From contig CAAGDY010000139.1 in assembly GCA_900768695.1 (NCBI GenBank), forward strand, positions 1 through 5,823: DNA of 5,823 nt, read 5' to 3'. Of the stretch, positions 1 to 3,832 are shown in pieces. How positions within the stretch are numbered: position 1 is the stretch's first letter; every line of letters starts with the position of its first letter. The translations under genes and the position numbers were made by a program. The DNA comes from an uncultured Anaerovibrio sp. (lineage in GTDB: Bacteria; Bacillota; Negativicutes; Selenomonadales; Selenomonadaceae). Under the pieces are notes generated by a model that searched no databases, was not told the DNA's origin, and worked only from the letters and a program-made list of their open reading frames with translations.

Positions 1-68
1 CCGAAACCGTCAGCGTGGTATACCGCCGCAGCGACGGGAAGTACGGCCTCATCGAGTCCGAATACTGA
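1..68 (+). CDS. C-terminal end of a gene, possibly a WG-repeat protein (partial)
   Basis: The frame beginning at base 3 is open to a TGA at 66-68 and encodes 21 residues ending YRRSDGKYGLIESEY. The piece DGKYGLIE resembles the GKWGLI core of WG (KWG) beta-repeat proteins, so a WG-repeat protein is the best guess. With so few residues this stays tentative. The gene begins outside the window. That it is a real gene end is supported by the strong terminator hairpin about 30 bp after the stop codon. It converges on the ABC transporter ATPase gene, which lies on the other strand. Confidence 0.5.
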   Translation, partial: ETVSVVYRRSDGKYGLIESEY

Positions 69-100
69 GCATATAGCGTAAGCGGTTAGCTGAAAAAATC

Positions 101-139
101 AGAGGCACCGGATATTGATGTATCCGATGCCTCTTTTTT
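101..139. terminator. Bidirectional intrinsic terminator between convergent genes
   Basis: AGAGGCACCGGATA (101-114) pairs with TATCCGATGCCTCT (121-134) with a single C/A mismatch, around a 6-nt loop. On the plus strand it runs into TTTTTT, which would end the gene stopping at 68. On the minus strand it is followed by GATTTTTTC, so it can also stop transcripts arriving from the ATPase gene. I saw no better terminator nearer to that gene, so its mRNA would carry the palindromic element at 181-324 in its 3' untranslated region. Confidence 0.85.
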
Positions 140-180
140 GGCTTTCTATAATTATTGCTCCCAGGACAACACGGGCCGAG

Positions 181-324
181 CAGGGACAGTACCCACCGAA
201 AACACGCTCTCGCTCCTAATTGTGCCTAGCGGTGCTAAGCTCTTGCTGCGCCTACGGCTTTCAACTCGCTAAGCCCCGAGGCGCCATAAAGGTTTTCTCT
301 GGGGCCTGTCCCCACTCGTCCCTG
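181..324. repeat. Palindromic repeat element, copy 1 (MITE/REP-like or structured RNA)
   Basis: This gene-free stretch is a long imperfect inverted repeat related to the one at 3589-3723. Outer arms: GGGACAG (183-189) pairs with CTGTCCC (306-312). A slightly longer end pairing, CAGGGAC (181-187) with GTCCCTG (318-324), is also possible, so the true right end is uncertain. Further in, AAAAC (199-203) faces the GTTTT at 292-296 and TGCCT (223-227) faces AGGCG (279-283). Bases 206-238 match 3613-3645 of copy 2 at 28 of 33 positions without gaps, and 277-296 match 3686-3705 at 18 of 20. The motif GCTCTCGCTC (206-215) is identical in both copies and has no pairing partner in the opposite arm. The apical part (about 239-270) is not shared. 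No open frame in it looks like a gene. Confidence 0.7.
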
Positions 325-382
325 TTCGTGCATAATTTATACGGTCAATATCAGTACGAACAAGACGGCACGGCATGTACCA

Positions 383-1102
383 TTACAATACTTTGGACAG
401 GAACAGCTTCGTCCGCTCCTCTTTAGGATTTTCAAATACTTCTTTTGGCGGGCCCTGCTCGATGATATTGCCGCCGTCCACGAACAGCAGGCGATCCCCC
501 ACCTCGCGGGCAAAGCCCATCTCATGGGTGACCACAGCCATGGTCATTCCCTCATTGGCAAGACTCTTCATTACATCAAGCACCTCATTTACCATCTCCG
601 GGTCCAGTGCCGAGGTCGGCTCGTCAAAAAGCATTACCTTCGGCCTCATGGCCAGCGCCCTGGCAATAGCCACCCGCTGCTGCTGGCCGCCGGAAAGCTG
701 CGGCGGATAGGCATCTGCCTTGTCTGCCAGCCCTACGCGCTCCAAAAGCTCCCTGGCGATTTTCTCCGCCTCATCCTTGGCCATGTTGCGCACCTTGATT
801 GGCGCCAGGGTAATGTTCTGCAGTACAGTCATGTGCGGAAACAGGTTGAACCGCTGGAACACCATGCCGATTTCCTCCCTGGCCTTGTTGATGTCCGAAT
901 CCCCCGTCAGGTCGATGCCATCCACCACCACACTGCCGCTGGTAGGCTCCTCCAGAAGATTCATGCAACGAAGCAGGGTGCTTTTGCCGGAGCCTGACGG
1001 TCCGATAATAACCACTACCTCCTGAGGATTGATGTGCAGGTCAATTCCCTTCAGCACCTCATGCTCCCCAAAGGACTTATGCAAATTCTTTATATCAATC
1101 AT
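383..1102 (-). CDS. glnQ: Polar amino acid ABC transporter, ATP-binding protein
   Basis: This 239-aa protein is the cytoplasmic ATPase that powers uptake through the neighbouring permease. All hallmarks of an active ABC ATPase are present: Walker A GPSGSGKST (34-42), the Q-loop glutamine in MVFQRFNLFPH (Q83), signature LSGGQQQR (136-143), Walker B VMLFDEP (156-162) with catalytic E161, D-loop SALD (164-167) and switch histidine H193. The length and the FNLFPHMTVLQN segment are typical of the GlnQ/HisP/ArtP group of amino acid importers. The ATG at 1100-1102 overlaps the permease stop codon as ATGA, which points to translational coupling. An SD-like AAAAGG lies inside the end of the permease gene. 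The stop is TAA at 383-385. The family assignment is firm; the exact amino acid carried cannot be read from the ATPase. Confidence 0.96.
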   Translation of the reverse strand: MIDIKNLHKSFGEHEVLKGIDLHINPQEVVVIIGPSGSGKSTLLRCMNLLEEPTSGSVVVDGIDLTGDSDINKAREEIGMVFQRFNLFPHMTVLQNITLAPIKVRNMAKDEAEKIARELLERVGLADKADAYPPQLSGGQQQRVAIARALAMRPKVMLFDEPTSALDPEMVNEVLDVMKSLANEGMTMAVVTHEMGFAREVGDRLLFVDGGNIIEQGPPKEVFENPKEERTKLFLSKVL

Positions 1103-1761
1103 TTTGTATCCAACCTTTTCTCCAGATATGCTACCAGACGGGAAATCGTCAGCGTCATTATCAGATAGATAATCGCTACGGTAATCCAGATTTCCAGCGA
1201 GCCGTAGGTGCGGGCAATAATCAGCTGGCCGCGGCGGGTAAGCTCCTCAAAGCCGATAACGGACACCAGGGAGGAATCCTTGAGAAGCGCAATAAACTCG
1301 TTGCCCAGGGGCGGCACAATGTTCTTGAAGGCCTGGGGCACGATGATATAGCGCATGGTCTGCACCCAGGTCATGCCCAATGACCTGCCTGCTTCCATCT
1401 GCCCCTCATCAATAGCCTGAATACCGGCCCGGAAAATCTCAGCGATGTAGGCACCGCTGTTGATGCCACAGGCGGTGATGGCCGCCAGGAAAGGGTCCAC
1501 CCTCTGCCCCAGGATTACCGGCAGGGCAAAGTAAATCAGGAAAATCTGCACCAGAAGCGGTGTGCCCCGCAAAAAATCAATATAGATGGCAGACAGCACC
1601 CGCAGCAGCCTGACGTTGGAAATTCTGGCAATTCCCACAAACATGCCGATAATCAGACCCAGTCCCACGGAAATAGCCGTAATCTGTATGGTAATTCCTG
1701 CACCTGCAATCAGCAGGGGGAGTGAATTGATCATCAGATCAACATTCAAATTCATATTCAT
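1099..1761 (-). CDS. glnP: Polar amino acid ABC transporter, permease
   Basis: This 220-aa integral membrane protein belongs to the HisM/GlnP permease family and would form the transmembrane channel, probably as a homodimer because only one permease gene is present. Hydrophobic segments lie at about 14-45, 55-83, 90-112, and near the C-terminus at 188-210. The family motifs YIDFLRGTPLLVQ (60-72) and NSGAYIAEIFRAGI (101-114) are visible. The EAA loop that docks on the ATPase runs from E123 to P142 (EAGRSLGM...VPQAF). The first ATG is preferred over Met3 and Met10 because AGAGGA sits five to six bases before it. The gene is preceded by its own consensus promoter and overlaps the ATPase gene by 4 bp. 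Glutamine is a conventional label; the substrate could be another polar or basic amino acid. Confidence 0.95.
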   Translation of the reverse strand: MNMNLNVDLMINSLPLLIAGAGITIQITAISVGLGLIIGMFVGIARISNVRLLRVLSAIYIDFLRGTPLLVQIFLIYFALPVILGQRVDPFLAAITACGINSGAYIAEIFRAGIQAIDEGQMEAGRSLGMTWVQTMRYIIVPQAFKNIVPPLGNEFIALLKDSSLVSVIGFEELTRRGQLIIARTYGSLEIWITVAIIYLIMTLTISRLVAYLEKRLDTK

Positions 1762-1791
1762 ACACGTCCTCTAAAAAAATATTACCCAAAT

Positions 1792-1820
1792 ATTATATGA
1801 AACCAGCGCCACAGTGTCAA
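1792..1820 (-). promoter_or_regulatory. Consensus sigma-70/sigma-A promoter for the permease-ATPase pair
   Basis: On the minus strand TTGACA (1815-1820) and TATAAT (1792-1797) are both perfect consensus hexamers with the optimal 17-bp spacer. Transcription should start near 1785, leaving a leader of about 25 nt before the permease ATG. The -35 box starts within two bases of the U-tract of the binding-protein terminator, so the two signals form a stop-then-restart junction. Confidence 0.85.
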
Positions 1821-1821
1821 T

Positions 1822-1861
1822 AAAATAAAAAAATGCACCATTGCCGAAGCAACGGTGCATT
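1822..1861 (-). terminator. Intrinsic terminator after the binding-protein gene
   Basis: On the minus strand a 13-bp stem (1849-1861 with 1832-1844, one mismatch) closes on a UUCG tetraloop with a C-G closing pair, one of the most stable RNA loops. It is followed by TTTTTTTATTTTATT. It lies about 60 bp after the stop codon of the binding-protein gene and should greatly reduce read-through into the permease gene. Confidence 0.9.
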
Positions 1862-1923
1862 CTGACTGTTTATGCTTTGCCTATGCCGGTTCCACAGCCT
1901 GCACCATGCAGGCAAAACAGCAA

Positions 1924-2700
1924 TTACTTGCTGGTGGTGCCGAACCATTTGGCGAAGATTTCATCATACTTGCCATTCTCATGGAGCTTCTTCAGAGCAT
2001 CGTTAATCTGCTTCAAAAGCTCCTCGTTCTTCTTGGACACGGCAATACCGTAATCCTCGGAGGTCAAAAGTTCAGGCAGGGCCTTTACATTGGTTTCGCC
2101 GCTCTTCATGATGTAGTAGTCATTTACCGGACGGTCATTTACTACTGCATCAACGCCCTTGGCGCGCAGCTCCATAAAGGTATCAGCAGAGGAATTAAAC
2201 TCCTTCACCTCAACGCCCTCAATCTTCTTTACCTCGGCGGCAGAGGTGGTGCCAATCTGTACGGCAACCTTCTTGCCCTTCAAATCCTCAAACTTCTTGA
2301 CGGATTCGTTGTCCTTGGCCACGATGATAGACAGGCCGGACTTGTAATAAGGGTCAGAGAAGTTTACCTTCTGCTTGCGCTCGTCGTTGATAGTCATGCC
2401 GGAGATGCAGACATCGATGTTGCCGGCCTCCAGAGCAGGAATCAGGCCATCAAAGTTTACATTGTTAATCTCCACCTTGTAACCCATTTCCTCACCGATA
2501 GCACGAATCAGGTCCATATCAAAGCCCTGATACTCCTTGCCGTTCTCATCCTGGAACTCAAACGGAGCAAAATCAGCGTTTACGCCGACCTTCAGAACCT
2601 TCTCGCCCTCGGCAGCCTTCTGGTCCCCGCCACAGCCTGCAGCCAGAGCAGCCACAGCCATCAGGGCAGCCATGCACAATACCAATAATTTCTTTGCCAT
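1924..2700 (-). CDS. glnH: Polar amino acid ABC transporter, substrate-binding lipoprotein
   Basis: This 258-aa protein captures an amino acid outside the membrane and delivers it to the permease. The N-terminus has basic residues (KK, 3-4), a hydrophobic stretch and a lipobox ending LAAGC with Cys23, so it should be lipid-anchored. The rest is a type 2 periplasmic-binding fold (SBP_bac_3): NADFAPFEF (41-49), the family signature GFDMDLIRAIGEEMG (59-73), SGMTINDERKQKVNFSDPYY (100-119) with R108 in the position that binds the alpha-carboxylate, GTTSA (150-154), and NDRP (188-191) with D189. The C-terminus resembles GlnH of enteric bacteria, but Q148 replaces the lysine found in the E. coli GlnH phrase VAVKSGT, so glutamine specificity is unproven. 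The start at 2698-2700 follows AAGGGGG with a 7-nt gap. The gene is bounded by terminators on both sides; no clear -35/-10 pair was found in the 60-bp leader. Confidence 0.95.
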   Translation of the reverse strand: MAKKLLVLCMAALMAVAALAAGCGGDQKAAEGEKVLKVGVNADFAPFEFQDENGKEYQGFDMDLIRAIGEEMGYKVEINNVNFDGLIPALEAGNIDVCISGMTINDERKQKVNFSDPYYKSGLSIIVAKDNESVKKFEDLKGKKVAVQIGTTSAAEVKKIEGVEVKEFNSSADTFMELRAKGVDAVVNDRPVNDYYIMKSGETNVKALPELLTSEDYGIAVSKKNEELLKQINDALKKLHENGKYDEIFAKWFGTTSK

Positions 2701-2761
2701 GTAAAATCCCCCTTGTTTCTGATGTTAATAATAGTTTTACTGGTTCAAGCCTCACCAGCCA

Positions 2762-2800
2762 TAAAATAAAGCCCAAGAAACATTTACGAATCCTGGGCTT
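2762..2800 (-). terminator. Probable intrinsic terminator after the zinc-ribbon gene
   Basis: On the minus strand AAGCCCA (2794-2800) pairs with TGGGCTT (2769-2775), with two further pairs inside and a loop of about 12 nt. The hairpin is followed by TTTATTTTAT. It lies about 50 bp after the stop of the zinc-ribbon gene, and separates it from the transporter genes. The loop is larger than ideal. Confidence 0.65.
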
Positions 2801-2852
2801 CATTGCCACATAAAATTATGCGATTTTCCCGCTGTCGGACAGCCGACCTACA

Positions 2853-3143
2853 TCAGCCGTTTCTCTTAGCCTGGAAACAGTCGCGGCAATATACCGGACG
2901 ATCATTCTTCGGCTCAAATGGAACCTCGGTCTCCTTGCCACACTCAGCGCATACTACGGTGAACATCTGGCGCTGTTCCTTCTCTCCACCTTCACGATTG
3001 CGACGTCTCTTATCGCGGCAATCACGGCAGCGAACCGGCTTGTTCTCAAAGCCCTTTTCTGCGTAAAATTCCTGCTCGCCTGCGCTGAAGATGAATTCCT
3101 TACCGCAGTCCTTACATACTAAAGTCTCGTCTACAAATGCCAT
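2853..3143 (-). CDS. Small protein with two CxxC...CxxC zinc ribbons
   Basis: This 96-aa soluble, highly charged protein contains four CxxC knuckles, at residues 10-13, 39-42, 65-68 and 86-89. They pair into two zinc ribbons. The second is an exact CxxC-x17-CxxC unit and the first has a 25-residue gap. This matches the small bacterial CxxC-x17-CxxC zinc-ribbon proteins, whose function is not established. A basic linker (RDKRRRNRE, 43-51) joins the ribbons and could favour nucleic acid binding, but this is inference. The start at 3141-3143 has TGGGGGAT upstream with a gap of about 9 nt; the leader from the predicted promoter is about 90 nt. The gene appears to be monocistronic, with a promoter upstream and a terminator downstream. 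Confidence 0.85.
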   Translation of the reverse strand: MAFVDETLVCKDCGKEFIFSAGEQEFYAEKGFENKPVRCRDCRDKRRRNREGGEKEQRQMFTVVCAECGKETEVPFEPKNDRPVYCRDCFQAKRNG

Positions 3144-3240
3144 GAAAAAAATCCCCCATTATTATTTTTGAATATCCCATATGTGCGCTTACTTCTTTTA
3201 CCTAATCCCAGGTGGACAAAGAGACATCCTGCTACGACTT

Positions 3241-3269
3241 AGTATACTTGCCTGAGTGAAAAAAAGCAA
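3241..3269 (-). promoter_or_regulatory. Candidate promoter for the zinc-ribbon gene
   Basis: On the minus strand TTGCTT (3264-3269) and TATACT (3241-3246) are separated by 17 bp. The -10 box matches 5 of 6 consensus bases and the -35 box 3 of 6. Transcription would start near 3234, about 90 nt before the ATG. A 7-bp inverted repeat overlaps both boxes (see the next entry), which suggests regulation. Confidence 0.5.
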
Positions 3270-3272
3270 GTA
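3245..3272. promoter_or_regulatory. Operator-like dyad over the zinc-ribbon promoter
   Basis: TACTTGC (3245-3251) and GCAAGTA (3266-3272) form a perfect 7-bp inverted repeat with a 14-bp centre. It covers the -35 box, the spacer and the edge of the -10 box. Two half-sites with centres 21 bp apart, two helical turns, would suit a dimeric repressor. No regulator gene lies in the window. Confidence 0.3.
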
Positions 3273-3273
3273 A

Positions 3274-3288
3274 AATTTTCTGACAACT
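3274..3288. promoter_or_regulatory. CodY-box-like sequence
   Basis: AATTTTCTGACAACT matches the Gram-positive CodY consensus AATTTTCWGAAAATT at 13 of 15 positions. It lies directly upstream of the -35 box of the zinc-ribbon gene. The sequence is AT-rich, so chance is a real alternative, and the host may not have CodY. Confidence 0.25.
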
Positions 3289-3348
3289 CTTCTTTTGAGA
3301 CTTTCGGGCACACCGATGCTCATTTTAGCGTCATCAGCCGCCGAAAAA

Positions 3349-3534
3349 TCACGCCAGAATATCAATATTTCCCCCTACACCGGTAAGCGCGGATACGTCG
3401 ATTGTTTCCAGCATATCCATCATTGCCGTTTCCGAGGTTTCCATGGCCATCTTCAGCACCGATGTCCCCACCTGCATGTCAAGCTGTTGCTGATGCAGGC
3501 CCACGGACATGGCCGCTATGCTCATGTAATCCAT
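3349..3534 (-). CDS. YjfB-like putative motility protein
   Basis: This 61-aa protein resembles the YjfB family of small putative motility proteins, named from a Bacillus subtilis gene. The typical pattern is an N-terminal helix starting MDYMSIAAMS, a QQQLDMQVGTSVLKMAMETSE core (15-35) and a short tail rich in Gly and hydrophobic residues. It is methionine-rich (9 of 61) and has no signal peptide or membrane segment. The family's molecular role is unknown. The start at 3532-3534 is chosen because AGGAGGG stands 6 nt upstream; the frame remains open further upstream, but that part runs into the tandem repeat and the palindromic element and has no SD. The glycosyltransferase gene upstream on the same strand fits a flagellar neighbourhood. 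No sigma-28-type promoter was found. Confidence 0.85.
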   Translation of the reverse strand: MDYMSIAAMSVGLHQQQLDMQVGTSVLKMAMETSETAMMDMLETIDVSALTGVGGNIDILA

Positions 3535-3551
3535 AAAATTCCCTCCTTTTG

Positions 3552-3589
3552 TAGTGCCAGATACCGTATTTAGTGCCAGGTACCGCATC
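3552..3589. repeat. Two tandem 19-bp repeats upstream of the yjfB-like gene
   Basis: TAGTGCCAGATACCGTATT (3552-3570) is followed at once by TAGTGCCAGGTACCGCATC (3571-3589), identical at 16 of 19 positions. They lie between the Shine-Dalgarno of the yjfB-like gene and the palindromic element, and touch the element's left end. They could be a regulator's binding sites or a product of the element's insertion. No counterpart flanks copy 1. Confidence 0.7.
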
Positions 3590-3723
3590 AGGGCAATACC
3601 CCTCAAAAACCCGCTCTCGCTCTTAGTTGTGCCTCGCGTTACTAACATTCATCTATCGTGCTTCGCACTCTGATGAATGAAGTAACGAGGCGCAACAAAG
3701 GTTTTTTCGGGGTACATGCCCTG
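3589..3723. repeat. Palindromic repeat element, copy 2 (MITE/REP-like or structured RNA)
   Basis: This copy folds into an almost continuous hairpin. Paired blocks from the outside in are CAGGGCA (3589-3595) with TGCCCTG (3717-3723), ACCCC (3598-3602) with GGGGT (3709-3713), AAAAACC (3605-3611) with GGTTTTT (3700-3706), GTTGTGCCTCG (3626-3636) with CGAGGCGCAAC (3686-3696, one G-T wobble), GTTACT (3638-3643) with AGTAAC (3681-3686), CATTCATC (3646-3653) with GATGAATG (3672-3679), and an apical GTGC-TTC-GCAC (3658-3668). The left arm has a large one-sided bulge holding GCTCTCGCTC (3613-3622), identical in copy 1. It lies between the glycosyltransferase stop and the yjfB-like gene, so it would be transcribed if those genes are co-transcribed. 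Confidence 0.75.
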
Positions 3724-3736
3724 CTGCTTACCAGTC

Positions 3737-3814
3737 TGCTAATATGTAACATGATGTTTTTGCGGGTAAACCGCAGGCTGACACATGCTAATATACAAAA
3801 TGACTTTTTGCTGC
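3737..3814. repeat. Pair of imperfect direct repeats after the glycosyltransferase gene
   Basis: The stretches 3737-3765 and 3786-3814 share the layout TGCTAATAT, a few variable bases, ATGA, TTTTT and GC, and start 49 bp apart. The 9-base TGCTAATAT block is identical. Between them lies a 5-bp hairpin (TGCGG at 3761-3765 with CCGCA at 3771-3775) that lacks a U-tract on the minus strand, so it is not a convincing terminator for the glycosyltransferase gene. The function is unknown. Confidence 0.4.
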
Positions 3815-3832
3815 AAATACAAAATCTGTTAC

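Noticed and set aside
147..152. TATAAT on the plus strand ahead of element copy 1
   Set aside because: No -35-like hexamer lies at 16-18 bp; that position falls inside the terminator hairpin, and there is no extended -10 motif.
336..363. Minus-strand TTGTTC-N16-TATAAA after the ATPase gene
   Set aside because: The -35 matches only 3 of 6 bases, and the only sequence it would transcribe before the terminator is the element. It might drive an element RNA, but the support is too weak to call a promoter.
1855..2688. Long plus-strand open frame (277 codons) opposite the binding-protein gene
   Set aside because: It is the antisense shadow of a well-supported SBP_bac_3 gene, has no ribosome-binding site and no recognisable domain.
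2740..2758. CTGGT/ACCAG inverted repeat in the binding-protein leader
   Set aside because: Only 5 bp per arm with a 9-nt centre; expected by chance and not tied to a clear promoter.
3305..3348. TTTCGG/CCGAAA dyad after the yjfB-like gene as a terminator
   Set aside because: The stem is broken by large internal loops, and no U-tract follows on the minus strand.
3652..3665. Sigma-28 (FliA/SigD) promoter for the yjfB-like gene (GCACGATAG on the minus strand)
   Set aside because: The -10-like CGATA has no TAAA at 14-16 bp and lies inside the apex of the palindrome.
3589..3723. Integron attC site
   Set aside because: Size and imperfect palindrome fit, but the GTTRRRY/RYYYAAC boxes are not at the ends, the ends are CAGGGCA/TGCCCTG, and no cassette-like array or integrase is present.
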